In this document: piece after piece, positions 33,949-46,305 of the stretch | Numbering within the stretch: position 1 is the stretch's first letter | How the letters are laid out: the number at the start of each line of letters is the position of its first letter | Assembly (NCBI GenBank): GCA_029204225.1 | Contig: CM055097.1 | Span: forward strand, 36,430,976 to 36,494,975 | Length of the DNA stretch: 64,000 nucleotides | Direction of reading: 5' to 3' | Origin: Diphasiastrum complanatum | Lineage: Eukaryota > Streptophyta > Lycopodiopsida > Lycopodiales > Lycopodiaceae | The notes under the pieces: model-generated | What the model saw: the letters and a program-made list of their open reading frames with translations, nothing else | The model's database searches: none | Told to the model about the DNA's origin: nothing | Program-made: the position numbers and the translations under genes

Positions 33949-34760
33949 CTAAAGATATTGCAAAATTCGTTTTGCAATCTTCCAATGTGTCGAGCCTAGA
34001 TTCGTGCAGAATTGGCTCATCCTGAACACTACATAAGCAATGTCAGGGCATGTGTTGTTTGCAAGGTACATCAGCGAACGTATCAGCTTTCTGTAAGGTG
34101 TGAGCAGCATTTTCTCTCTCTCTTCTTCAGTCCTCGGACAATCATCATTTGTCAGCACTGTCCCTATGAGCATTGGAGTATTCGCTCCTTTGCAATTCAG
34201 CATCCCAAAATCCTCTAGGATTTTCTGGGTGTATCTGGACTGGTGAAGGTATAGCTTACCTCCCTCATAGTCCCTTTCAACTTGCAAGGCAAGGTAGAAC
34301 TTGGCTTCTCCCAGATCCACAATCTCAAAATGTTTCGAGATGTCTTCCCTCACTTCAGCAATCAGCTTCTAACTCTTGTAGAGTATCAGAGTGTCATCCA
34401 CATATACAGCTACAATGATGATCTGCCCATCTATGACTCAGACATACACATTGGAATCAGCCAACAGTGGCTTGAATACTAATGTTTTAGGGCTTGATCC
34501 TTCTTTTTGTACCGTTGTCGAGCTTACTGTTTCAGACCGTAGATACTTCTATGCATTCTGCATGCATAATCAGGAAGTGAATTAGAGACATATCCTGGGG
34601 GTTGATCTATGTAGATTTCCTTGTCTAACTCACCATGCAAGAAGGTTGTCTTCTCATTCACAATGTGGATCCTGAGGTCATAAGCAGCTGCATATGACCT
34701 CAAATAACAGACGTAGGGACGAATGTCTGACAACAAGAGAGAAGGTTTCAGAGTAGTCAA
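33949..34760 (-). pseudogene. Copia-2 reverse transcriptase
   Basis: The upstream frame (34760-34524) shows AAAYDLRIH...FLHGELDKEIYIDQPPGY and SIYGLKQ. The expected catalytic Asp of the (M/V)DVKTAFL motif is Asn here (VNEKTTFL). A second frame region near 34410-34380 retains YVDDT. The third frame (34353-33949) shows FEIVDLGEAKFYLALQVERD, YTQKILEDFGM and LMYLANNTCPDIAY. Motif order and spacing fit copia RT; frame changes occur between blocks. Confidence 0.82.
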
Positions 34761-35467
34761 TACCGTATCTCTGAGAAAATCCCTTCGCTACCAGTCTTGC
34801 CTTGTATTTTGAGACATTCCCATCTGGTCCATACTTGAGCTTGAAAACCCATTTGCATTTGACAGTCTTGCGCTTATGTGGTAATGGCTACAACGTCCAT
34901 ACCTGGTTCTTCCTCATGGATTCCATCTCTTCCTTCATGGCTTCGATCCATTTGTTCTTCTCTGGACATTCAATCGCCTCCTCGAAAGTCTGTGGTTCAC
35001 CACTGAATCCACAAAACTCTTCTGATGTAGAAGCGGAGCTGCCTGGCACGTATCTTGTTGGCGCTCTTCATGGTCTTGTTGACCTTCTAGGAGATCCTCC
35101 TAGGACAACAATGCCTTTGTCTTTGTCTGCTCTGCTTAGTCCAAAACCATCCTGGTTTACAGGAACTGTAGCAGTAGGCTTCCTCTCGAATCTTTCGTCT
35201 TCAGATTCGTCACTCGAATGGGAAGCGACTCAAAAAAAATTTGTGTTCATCCTCTGCTCCCTCTATCACTGGTGGCAGGTCATAGTATTGTCTCTCCAGA
35301 ACCTCATAGCTGACATGATCATCATTCACTATTGTCTTGCTCTCATCAAATCTGACATCTCTCACTATCTTCACAACGTTCCTGTCTAGCATGTAAACTT
35401 TGTAGTATGACAAATTGTTGTCATAACCTACTAGAAATCCTTGTTCAGCTTTCTCATCAGGCTTCTT

Positions 35468-36410
35468 TCAAAACTTATCAGGAATATGTGCATAAGCTAC
35501 ATAGCCAAAGATTCTGATGTGAGATAGGTTGGGCTTTCTACCCCACCATAGCTCGTGTGGTGTCGTGTGAGGGACACCAGACTTACTTGTACTATTCTGG
35601 ATGTATGCGGCTGTAGCTACTGGCTCAGCCCACAGTACCCTTGGAGCCTTCGAGTAGGCCATCACGCATCTGGCAGCTTCCATCAGGGTCCTATTCTTTC
35701 TTTTTGCAACACTGTTGTGCTGTGTTGTGTAGGCTACAATCCTTCTATGAATGATGCCACGATCATTGCAGAAGTCAGTGAAGTGATTCGAGATGTATTC
35801 ACCACCTTGATTTGTCCTGATCTACTTCACTTTTGTTGCTTGTGCATCTCTCAGCCCAATTCACATATTCTATGAATTTATTAAGTGCTTTAGATTTATT
35901 CTGAATAAAATACACTCTGGCAAATTTACTATAATCATCAATGAAAGTTATATAATATTTTGAGTCTCCTACTGAGATCACATTGAAAGGCCCACAGATG
36001 TCAGAATGCACTAACTCCATAATCTTGGTCATTCTGTAGGAGTCTTTGACGAATGGAGTGCGTGAAATCTTACCCTTCAAACATGCATCGCAGGTGGTCA
36101 AACTGGTTGCATTCAAGATGCTGACACCTGTTATCACTCCATGATGGCTTGCTTGGTAAAGTGCCATTGAGTTCATGTGGCATAGTCTCCTATGCCACAG
36201 AGTGTCTGGCGAATCATGATGAGTCTGATGCACCTGATCTGCAGGCAAGCGTATCTTCAAGTGATATAGATTACCTTTTTTTTTGCCTTGAGTGATTAGG
36301 GTACTGGTACTGGCATCAATCACATTGCATGCTTCGTCAAAAAACGTCACACGCATACTTGCATCTGCTATTCTTGCCATAGGAAGCAAGTCTTGTTGCA
36401 GTGTAGGCAC
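35468..36410 (-). pseudogene. Copia-2 pre-integrase and integrase
   Basis: Two frames joined by a frameshift near 35800. The first holds the pre-integrase motif LWHRRLCHMN, the zinc-binding CDACLKGK and integrase first-Asp motif HSDICGPF, then FIDDYSKF. The second holds RTNQGGEYIS, where relatives have D in place of N. MEAARCVMAYSKAPRVLWAE and FGYVAY follow. Replacement of the second DDE aspartate would abolish strand transfer. This change and the frameshift indicate loss of function after insertion. Confidence 0.82.
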
Positions 36411-36769
36411 GAACAGAATGTCTTCAAGCCGTCTGTCTCTGTCATTGGTGTTGAGTTACAGTTAACCAATACCGTTCACTTGATGTTTGGATCCATCTCC
36501 AAGAACAATGAATCTTGAAGGATCGGCACTTCTAAAATCAAACATAATTCATCTTGATGTCACGAAGTGTGAGGTGGCTCCTGAATCTCAGATCACCTCA
36601 TGTGTGTCAGATGTTGATGCTGCACACACGTCTTCACAAATGTAGGTGATCGAACAGTTTCTGTTCGGTCTCTCTTCGCCCATTTTTGAGCTCTCAGGCT
36701 CCTCGACATAAAATGAACTGTTGTTGTTCTCCTGTCTATTTTGTGCTGATTTGTTCCTCTGGTTCAAGT

Positions 36770-37344
36770 GGCAATCAATGGCTGCATGACCCTTGTTGTG
36801 GCAGTGGATACACTCAATTTTTGAATTGAGCTAGCATGTATCAATTGTGTGCCCATCTCTTCTGCATCTCACGCAAGTCTTCATTTCTACGCCTTGCTGT
36901 TTCGCCCTCCCTTTGCTCTTCTAGTTGCCTTTGCTGCTCCCCTCTGCTTGTTGATCACGATCTTGCCTTTGATTTGACTCCCTCTTAGGCTTAAATTGTT
37001 TTTTGGATTTTTCTTTGTTGCCGTAGAGGGCCTGGTCAGAACCATCCTTATGATCAAGGTGTCATCGACTCGACTTCCTCTCAAATCTCGACAATTGCCT
37101 TTTCGAGGTTCATTGTAGGATCTTTCGTGAGCAGGGTTCTGGTTGTCTGGAAAGATCTAGGTAAGGCTCTCGACAGATAAGTGAGCTGCTTCTCAGCTGA
37201 CATTGCATTCTCTGCTCCAGATTTATGTAGTGATAGAAATAGATCCTTCATCTTTCTTACAAAAGAAGTGAGGTCCTTCCCATCCCTCTGTAGATTTGTC
37301 AGTTGATCTTCACTTCTTGATTTCGTTTGAAATCTTGTGAGCAT
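36770..37344 (-). pseudogene. Copia-2 gag with two zinc knuckles
   Basis: The 37344-37081 frame contains LQRDGKDLTSFVRKMKDLFLSL and LTYLSRALPRSFQTT, typical copia gag capsid sequence. Further on, CVRCRRDGHTIDTC (about 36877-36836) and CIHCHNKGHAAIDC (about 36813-36772) are two CX2CX4HX4C nucleic-acid-binding knuckles; a TAG separates them. In active elements this protein packages the RNA into particles. Confidence 0.8.
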
Positions 37345-37556
37345 TGCATTTCACATCTCCTTAGCCTTGGATCTGAACTTTCCAGGCTAGAAAGTTAGAT
37401 CCTGAAGAATCAAGGATTGTACAAATCTTGCTCTGTATGCTACTGATTGAGGCCATCGCTTTTGAAGTCTGTTCTCTTGTTGATGGTTGTTTGTTTGAAT
37501 GCTTGTCCTCCTGGATCTGATAGCCCTTTGGCTATGTCAGATTATGACAAGGTAGA

Positions 37557-37567
37557 CTCTGACACCA
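37557..37567 (-). other. Copia-2 primer-binding site candidate
   Basis: Minus-strand TGGTGTCAGAG resembles the TGGTATCAGAG complement of initiator methionine tRNA used by copia elements. It lies about 42 bases from the LTR edge defined by the sister copy, farther than usual. Confidence 0.5.
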
Positions 37568-37609
37568 CTGATGACAATAAAAAAAAATTTCGGATGGAGT
37601 TCGGATCTA

Positions 37610-38468
37610 ATCGCTGGTCATTGCCAGCTGTATCATTCATACAGTCCTCCAAAATGTAGTCAGACACTGCTGATCTACGTTTGAGATTAACACAACATTC
37701 AACAAGATCAAACCAAGGTGCAAAATTAAATGAATAAGAGAATCAGACACACGAATAACAGCAGAGTAATTTGCATTCAAGATCAGACATGATAAGAGTG
37801 ATATGTGCGCAAACAGCTACAAAATCATCTATTGATTTTCTGATTTTTCAAGCACTGCATGCAAAATCCACGCAATGCGTTGGCGTGAGAGAAATACAGT
37901 TCTCGCACGAGTAATGTCTCGCTTACTAGCGGACTTGTGGATCTTCAAATCCTATGAAAAATTTGTCTCACAAGCAAGCAGACTCATATTCTGTAATTTC
38001 ATCTTCTTGCTTACTAGCATTAGACTACTTCTTGTATATGTATCAAGTATCATCCAGAAAGTATATAGTCATGTCATGTAACTACTAGATTAGAGTGATT
38101 AATCATCTACAACTAATCACGAATTACAAGAGTGGCAGATTAGCCACAACCTGACGTCATGCTATCATATCAGATATTAGTACTTCTGGGTACTTGCATG
38201 ATCTTGCTGGTCCTATTTGGAGCGTGAGGGCAAAAAAGATGTCGCGACTATTTTCGTGTCGCATTGTTTGACTTTTGCGTCGTCTAACTTTCTCCCCTAT
38301 ACCGCAAAAAATTCTCTTTTGCGAATTTTTCTCGTTCGTTCCTTTCCTTAGGATGTTCGCGAACATTTTTGCTTCGTGTCTTTTGACTTTTGTGTTCGCG
38401 AACATTTTTGTCAGGCAGAGGGCTAAAAGCTAGCAAAGCTTTGGTAATAGAAACCTTTTGTTTTTTCA
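37610..38468 (-). repeat. 5' LTR of copia-2
   Basis: About 859 bp, direct repeat of 32557-33428. The outer end (minus TGAAAAAACAAAAGG) is followed by target duplication ATCTG. The inner boundary is uncertain between 37568 and 37610. Confidence 0.83.
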
Positions 38469-38473
38469 ATCTG

Positions 38474-39130
38474 TCTACAAATCTGCTCTTTGTAAGCAAA
38501 ATAACAGATCTAGAACATAAGGTAGAATTTGAATGTGATCAATGCAAAGTAGTTGATGGGACAGGCAAGATCCTAACACTCGAAAAGAGGCATGGATACT
38601 TGTATAGATTAAGTCATTGCTTTTCTGACTCTAGTCAGGCGCTCAGTACTTCTATTCAAGCAAATAAAAGTTTACTTTGGCATTATAGACTTGGTCACTT
38701 CAATCATGCTCCCGTACAAAAAATGTCCAAACATTCTATTATTCTTGATCTAGACTATTATGATAATAAAGTCGAGTTACATGTTTGTCAAAATTGCTTA
38801 GTTGGTAAATAGACTAGGAAACCATTGAGATCAGGCCATCATCATACTATTGGAAGGGCGATCAAAGCCCTGAGGTCTGACAATGGTGGAGAGTACATCT
38901 ATTGAGTTTAAGGACTACTGCCAAAGCCAGGGCATTGAGCAGCAATTTATCACTCCTTATTCTCCTCAATCAAACGGCTTGGCCGAGAAGAAGAACCATA
39001 CCCTGGCTGAATCAGCTAAATGTATGCTGGCGCATGCATCACTGCCCAAGAGTTTCTGGGCTGAAGCTGTATCCATTGCAGCTTATGTCCAAAACAGATG
39101 TTCAACCAAGGCCCTCTCAGGCAGAACACT
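38474..39130 (+). pseudogene. Copia-1 right half: pre-integrase and integrase
   Basis: Continues the frame interrupted at 32556: STNLLFVSKITD, RHGYLYRLSHC, LLWHYRLGHFNHAPV and CQNCLVGK (pre-integrase, zinc-binding). After a stop at 38811-38813 and a deletion of much of the integrase core come ALRSDNGGEY (38869) and, frame-shifted, IEFKDYCQSQGIEQQF, SPQSNGLAEKKNHTL and AYVQNRCSTKALSGRTL. The segment ends abruptly at about 39130, where an LTR-like sequence starting TGTTGGAG begins. Confidence 0.82.
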
Positions 39131-39720
39131 CTGTTGGAGAAAGAGGGTGTGTGAGTGTGAGACACAAGAATAGCTCGAAAAGAAAACGAACACAAAGAGA
39201 AGCGAACTCGAAACTCGAACGAGAAATGAACTCGAACAGAAAGTGTTCATGCGCAACGGAATGAGCTATATCACTCTTTCCCTAAGCATGACTACGCCTA
39301 TCAGAAACGAACAAAATGTTAGTGATAGAAATCAAGGTCGATCTGACTACATAGCCAAACATTAGCAAAACATCAGAAGAATAATTTGTCATGAACAACT
39401 AGACAAATTATTAGTCGTGAATGTTTTGCGAAGAGCCAGACTGAGCTTGACTGATAATTAGTCGCGAAAGGCAAGACCGAATATTATTCGTCAACAGCTA
39501 GACTAATAATAATTCGCTAAGAACAGATTACCAGATTGAGCAACAAGAGAGTCAGACAGAATGAAGAAAAGCATAGCAACATCGACACAAATCTTGGATA
39601 TGCATGTTGCTTATAAAATGTCAAGCAATACAAGTTGATGCAACTCACATTCATTGTGATAATTGAAGTTGCATACAGATTTGCTAAGAGCTCAGTTTTC
39701 CATGTTTGCACTAAACGCAA
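39131..39720. other. LTR-like sequence interrupting copia-1 remains
   Basis: Starts TGTTGGAGAAAGAGGG, carries repeated CGAACTCGAA and TTCGC(G/T)AA words like those of the copia-2 LTR, and ends before pol C-terminal remains at 39720. It is probably a solo LTR or LTR fragment. No matching 5-bp target duplication was identified. Confidence 0.4.
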
Positions 39721-39897
39721 AGTTCTCTATCACTTTGGTTGTGACAAAATTTAGATAAAGCCGTGGAAGTTATCTATGTACCCACTAAAAAGTAGGCTAT
39801 AGACATTTTAATCGAGGGCCTTATTAGAGAAAAGTTTGAAAATTTCAGATGTTTGCTTGGAGTTAAGCCTAATCAACTACTCATTTAGGGGGAGTAA
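39720..39897 (+). pseudogene. Copia pol C-terminus and polypurine tract
   Basis: Across frames the plus strand reads AVEVIYVPTKK, ILIEGLIREKFENF and LGVKPNQLL, the end of copia RNase H. The purine tract AGGGGGAG at 39887-39894 directly precedes an LTR. Confidence 0.6.
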
Positions 39898-40268
39898 TGT
39901 AGAAAACTTGATGGGCACTACTGTCTACTTGGCCCCATTGTATATTGTACTTTAATTATTGTTATTCATTTTCAACTACTCAGCTTGAAGCAAACAAGGC
40001 CCATGTGAGTAGGGTAGCATCCACTTGGATATTGCCTTCAAGGCACTTCGAGATTAAATCTTATTCTACTTCACTTGTACTTGTATTTATTCAGTGCTTT
40101 ATTAGAGAGTGGCTACTTAGGGTTTACTGTGCTCTTAAGTGAATGCTTATGTGGTCTTCTTGTTGTTGTGATCTTGTGGTTGTAAGTGTGATAGACGATT
40201 ATAAACCTCCAAAAATAGGGTCTTTTCAAAAAGATCTCGTAAGATTGTAGTCTTATAGAAAATCTACA
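39898..40268 (+). repeat. 371-bp LTR with TGTAGA/TCTACA ends
   Basis: Begins TGTAGAAAAC after a polypurine tract and ends AAAATCTACA, giving perfect 6-bp inverted termini. It is the 3' LTR of the element whose pol end lies at 39720-39897; no matching 5' LTR was found. Confidence 0.65.
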
Positions 40269-43200
40269 ATTTATCATGAACCATACATTGCCTAATTTTA
40301 CGTGAAAACCTTCTATCAAGCCAAGAGACCTGATTATTTGAAAATTTTAATGGTGAAGGATGCAAGCCCCATTTTGTTAAGTGCTAATGATATGGTGTTA
40401 AGCTTGGATCTACCACCAATGATGGAAGATACCTTTTTGTAAAATTTTGATACCCTCTCTGTGGATTGAGTCAAGCTTCTCTTCATCAAGATCACATGAA
40501 CCGTTGTTTTTATCCAATTTTTAATTTCATCTCACAAGGTCAGACAAGTTTCCAAAGATACTCCTAGTCACATGTCAAATGGAGATAAGAGTAGGAGCAA
40601 AATGGCTTATGTCAAGATGCACATTGTTCTTCATATATTTTCATTGTAGGTTCACATTTGGCACAATTTGTGGTTCTTGAAGCTTGGATCTTAAATAGAA
40701 ATTTGGCTAGTTTTCTTGCTCCCCTTTTATGCGTAATCTACTTGTCTTTTTCCCATTTTTGAATTTGTGCTAAAACTCCTCCTTGTCTAGTTAGACTTGG
40801 ATATTCACATAAACATAATAGGTTGCTAGCTACCAAGAAAAGCTACCTAGCTTGTTTTATGCTCAAGCTCAAATTTGTACACATAGAGGTACTTATGTGC
40901 TCTCCTTATCATGTACTACTCTAAGGAAATTCAATGGTAAACTAGGGCCTGCTACACCATTTTTCTAACAAGACTATCCAAATAAGGGTGTTCACAGGCA
41001 CAATTTCTATGAAGTGGAACAAAATCATGACTCCTCAAAACTACAAAGTTCACACATGTGAATGTGAGAGATTAAAAATTGAAAATTTTGGTATACGCAC
41101 ATTTCCATTGATGTTGGCATCCTACCATATCTTAGTATATGTTTTATTGGCTAGAAATAAAAAAAAAGAGTTGGTATAAGTTGAGAAATGCATCTAACTG
41201 CTCTTATGCTATGTTGTTTTGTAGTTTTGGGGCCTTTGAGTGTCTTTATGTGTTTTTTATTATTTTTGCATTTTGGATACCTGCTTCCTTGGTGGCTCTT
41301 TGGCCTATAGCAACCTAAAGAAATTCAACGCACCCAGTGGATCCTAATCAATTTCCAAAAAAGAAAAACTAACACCATATGATGTAGCAAGTAAAGATAG
41401 AGGAGGAGATAAGGAGCATGGAATGAGATGATGAATGCGTAAAACTTTATACCTTTCCTCCATCGTTGCTACTCACAAACTAGGTTAAATAGAGCACTAG
41501 GAAGGTTCCACACCTACAAGAATGGAAAGACATGTTACTTGCTATCATGTTGCACAAAGGCACCCTTACATATATAGTAAATGCTTAAGTAAACATTCTT
41601 ATACTCTTGGTACAAATTTTTGACTGTCAAAAGGTTGATATGATTTTTAGACAGGGCTTTTCTCGAATTGATAACAAAGGGATATAAAGCTCCCAAGAAT
41701 AATGTTGAGTAATAGAAACCCTTGTGATTTCCATGTCTAAAATAAATGACTTCGATGGTTGTTCTTGAGTTGATGAATTAGTTTTGAAACTATTTCAGCA
41801 TGGTTTCAATAAAGTTCGCCACAAGCTCAAGGTCCCCTACCTGCATTTTTTTTTTAAAGTGCTCCTTTGTGACATGACTTTAGTAATATTTTGGAAAGCC
41901 TTAATAAAACATTTTTAAGATCCTGTCTAGACTTCAATGTTGATTGGATTATGGACCCAAGAATAACATTGAAGCACGCTCAAAAAGTAATCGTCCTTTG
42001 CATAAAATTTCTATGATTGCAATTAACATTTGACTTAGAAAGGTGTTACCGAAGCTTCTTTATTAGAAATCAAAGGCTCGCTTTATTATTCTTAAAAGAG
42101 AACATTTGCATATGGATGGAACATTAGGATACAATTGCTCCAAGCTTTGATATACAACCGTTCTCAACTACTACTTGTAGAAATGTGCCACAACCAACCT
42201 CTATCACAATGGAATATAGATGACAAGCCTCAAACATGGAAGAGAAGATTCAAGAGTGCCAAGAAGATAAGGCCAAGGAGAATCTAGTGCTTTTGGCATA
42301 TAGTAGTAGAACAAGGTATGTCTCACTTAAAACAAAATGGTCATTCACAAATAATAGGACATATCCCTTTGATTGCTCTTTTGATGAGTCTTGTGCTAAA
42401 AGTAAATGAGAACTTGCTCTCAATATGTTAACACTACTCAATCTCTCTTTCAACTTGGTCATTAAAATGGCTTATATTTTAGAATCATAAATCTTAGGAC
42501 AAGAAACTAATCAGCATATGGAATCTTGGTGAATCAATTCTACTTTGGCAGATAAACACATTATACAATGGTATTTATCGATGAGTAAGATAACATTGTG
42601 TGGAGCACATTAGACACCACATGCAAGGTATGTTTTTATTTTGATAATTTCATGTCAATATCAAGACTTCTAACTATCTATTCAAGGTAATGTTTGGAAT
42701 GTCAAGACTGGGCACTACTAGGAATCAAGGTGTAGGATGGTTTTTTGCTAAATTTTTCCTTTGATATGCAAATATACTTTGGGTAAATTAAAATCTAGAT
42801 TTTTGTCTTGTCCATGTTGACTTGTTATGATTTTTTTGGTGTTGTGCATTTTTATATAATGGGACACTACTTACTAGTAGTTTTTGCAAAAAAAAACCAA
42901 TTTCTTTCCTTGAAAAACAATGCTATGAGCATTCTTTGAAAGAATTGCATTGTATGTGATACGTTAAAGTTTTCATGACTTGTTGATCTTCCTTTTATTT
43001 AAGATCTATCTTCTATAAAAAAATTTAACTATTTGAAAAGGAAATCTATTCCACTTTGTCCCAATGAACTTTTGACCTACAAAAGATATTCAAAGAGCAT
43101 TTCATAAATTCAAGGAGAGATTTTTTCCACATAAGATGTAAACGCACAAAAAAGAGCACTTGTTCTCACAATTATCATTATGGATTGAAATTGTCAATCC

Positions 43201-44765
43201 ATACATGCAAAAGAAACTTACATAAACACTCCAATATAAGAGACCAAGTTATAAACCTTCTTATTGGTAGTTGAGAAAATCATTTGATTTCTCATCTCAA
43301 ATTAAAATAGAAGTTGACATGGTAGATATTTTGTAAATGTAGAAGATGTCAAAGTTTGACCCTCAACATAAGGAATTTGTGATTTTAAAGTTTAGGTCAT
43401 TGATTTTTATAATATGATGTCGATCACACGCCAATCTACCATTCAATTTTATACAATCATAATTAGTTTTTTCGTTTATGAAATCAAACATTTGTTATAA
43501 ATCAAATTTCTTTCTATTTTTTTATACATTAATTTTGGAATGGAATGAAGATTTGATGCGATTTATGTCTAATATGACAAATTGAATAGGCTTTATTGTT
43601 GTAACACTTCCATTAGGAATCATTTGCTTTGAAAAAGTTCATAGTTTGAGGGTTTATTTTAACTAAAGTAAGTTGATATCATTAAGTTGCTTTATCATCT
43701 ATCAAGAAATATATGCACAAATATCTCAAGCATCCTAGTCATGATTAATGACTAGAGTCATAATGTTAGTTTGAGTTATTTATGAAATATTATAGTTCTT
43801 ATAGTTTGTTTCTTCCATACCCATAACGTGTAGACATTTTATTGAAAGTTGTGCCATGATAACTTACATTATTGTTAGATACTATGTCGAGCAAAGTCAA
43901 AACTTTTTAATTTCCATTAGAGGACATCTAACCACGTTCCATCATAAGTGGGCATGTCACTATTTTATCATATAAGAAATGGGAAACATTAGAAGGCACC
44001 AAATATGGAAAACCTCATTGACAGACCACACTACCCAAAATCATGAATGTTGATAATATAAAAAACACATTTAATGCTGCATAGTTCCAACCATTTATTG
44101 AATACAACATATTTCTATTAATAGGACTGAAATGACTGAGGAGACATTCTTTGCTTTGTAGTGTAGAAAGAGACTATCACTTTTTAGTTTTGAGTACACA
44201 TGTTGCTAACTCCACAAAAATACATTTAGCTCAATTAGTAGATTTTAGCAAATTACAAGTTTCTATATTAGAGTGTTATGATTGTAAGAAAATGTTGTGC
44301 ATCAAAAAAATTTAAAAATGTTGTTATCAATTCTCTCCCTAATGTGACTCACATGTGATTAAGGGTTACCAGAGTCATTATCACCATAATTTCTTATTGT
44401 ATGAAGTTAGAACATGTTAAATATTGAACTTGAAAGTTTGTTGCTTTTACTAAATGTCATTAGTTTTCTAGTTTGATGCTCATAAACCTAGGTACTAAAA
44501 CAACACCAACTTGAAAGATCATTAAGTAATCTATAAAAGGATCTAATTATACTTGTTCATTTCACCTATACTATCTTAGAATATACATGTTTATTTGCGC
44601 TACATACACATATGCATAAGCTTGCTCTTATTTAAATGATTATTGAAACAAATATTGTAGTTATTGTACAACTAATTTTTGAAGTATGTGCAATACATTA
44701 ACATACTTTATAAGAGTCCCAAATTTCTAGTGTAACTGCACTAATATTGTGATAACAATATCATT

Positions 44766-44806
44766 ACACACACACATGCGCGCACGTGCACACACACACA
44801 CACACA
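44766..44806. repeat. CA-rich microsatellite
   Basis: CA repeat interrupted by a GCGCGCACGTG segment, then CA again. Confidence 0.9.
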
Positions 44807-46227
44807 GTTTTTATGAAACCTACTCTCAACTCTATCTGTGTGCAAATTTTGGATTACATTCATGTGAGTACTAAATGTCTAACAACATTGTTATAAGCAT
44901 CTTGGGCATGAAGTTTTCAAGGATAACCTTCAACCATCACAATTTCCCTACAATCTAAGTAAAATTTTTGAGCCACACTATAACATTCATGTGAGTAAAA
45001 TCCTAACCATCACATTTATGTCTTCATGAGGAGATTTCCCTCTTGGTCATTATATAAGTTATGAGTTTATTCATATGAAGTACCTTCTTGGATAAACAAT
45101 AGCCTTAAGCTTGTGTTCATATTAGGTTGAGTAAGTTTAGGCTTCTCTCAAGAATGTTTTATTTCTCCCACCTTTTTCTACAACCAAGCATAAACTAGAC
45201 ACTTGATACTCCAATGCTATTTTATTATGTATTCAATGGTCAAAGAACATGAATATTATAGTCAGATTTTGTATGCACTATATTGAGTTCGATTGAAACA
45301 ATAACCTGTTATGTGTTGGAGGCGTCAAGAAAAAGTAGACAATTCCTAGCAAAAACAACTAAAGCATTTAATGATTTGATTTGATGATAATAACATATTG
45401 GACATACCCTTGGAAATTTGTTATGCACATTTTATGACCTGTTAGTGGGATTGTGCAAGAAAAATAAACTAGAAACATATAAACCACAAACTATGTGAAT
45501 ACACAACAAGGTGAATAACAACATAAATTCAATTTAATGTCTTCATATAATAAAAAACGAAGAAGCAATTGATCTAAATTTACATGAAACCTATGCAACA
45601 TCAAAACTCTAAAGGTGTGGAAATCATCATTTTTGTACAACCCATGTAAGCAAAAAGTCGATAAGGATGATTGCACAAAAATCAATGTGGTCTATCCAAC
45701 ATTATTCTACAATTCTAGTAAGTATTTCACATTCACAAAATCATTACACAATTATAGATTATGAAGGCATAAAAAAGCTTTTAGTATCTTAAAAGTAGGG
45801 AGTGTATAATGACAAGCCAAGATGGATCTCTTATGGCTTTTTCTATTTTGATTATAACTTTAATGTCCAAATCAAATACAATATATAATTAACTAGATGT
45901 GGGGGAGAAAAAATCTTTTTAAAAAGAGGAATGATAAAAGTGAGCTTTAAGCCAAACAAAATAGTATGAAACATGCTTTTTACGCCAACAAGAAAAAGAG
46001 AGCTGAACTTAGGTCAAAATATTTTCATTATTGAGCATTTAACAACACAAAAGTTCTCAAACTAGTTTGAGACAGTGATATAGTTCTCTTGCTAATTATA
46101 AGGATCATAGTAAAGTACTCTTTTGACATCATCTATGAAGGAAAATTTAGAGAGATATTTTTTTCTTTTGATACCTTCAATTGGGATTTAACAAAACAAA
46201 ATTGGGTTATGTACAAATAGTAAATAC

Positions 46228-46305
46228 GGGCTTCTTGCCAGTTGTCAAAATTTGGGCTTCTTGCCAGTTGTCAAAATTTGGGCTTCTTGCCAATTGTCAA
46301 AATTG
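46228..46305. repeat. 26-bp tandem repeat, three copies
   Basis: GGGCTTCTTGCCAGTTGTCA plus AAATTT is repeated at 46228, 46254 and 46280; the third copy has CAATTG in place of CAGTTG. Confidence 0.9.

Larger units (their letters stand above)
32557..38468 (-). mobile_element. Copia-2: nearly complete minus-strand Ty1/copia element with two LTRs
   Basis: Direct repeats 32557-33428 and 37610-38468 are its LTRs, each ending TGAA(A/G)AAACAAAAGG on the minus strand. ATCTG flanks both ends (32552-32556, 38469-38473). Minus-strand order: primer site TGGTGTCAGAG (37567-37557, about 42 bases inside the LTR edge), gag (37344-37081, LTYLSRALPRSF), two CX2CX4HX4C zinc knuckles (36880-36770) and pre-integrase plus integrase (36410-35468; HSDICGPF, FIDDYSKF, GGEYIS). 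RT follows (34760-33949; YVDD near 34400), then RNase H (33835-33475), a GAGAGGGAG purine tract and the LTR. Frameshifts and stops interrupt pol. The integrase second Asp and an RT catalytic Asp are both replaced by Asn. The copy is dead but structurally whole. Confidence 0.9.
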
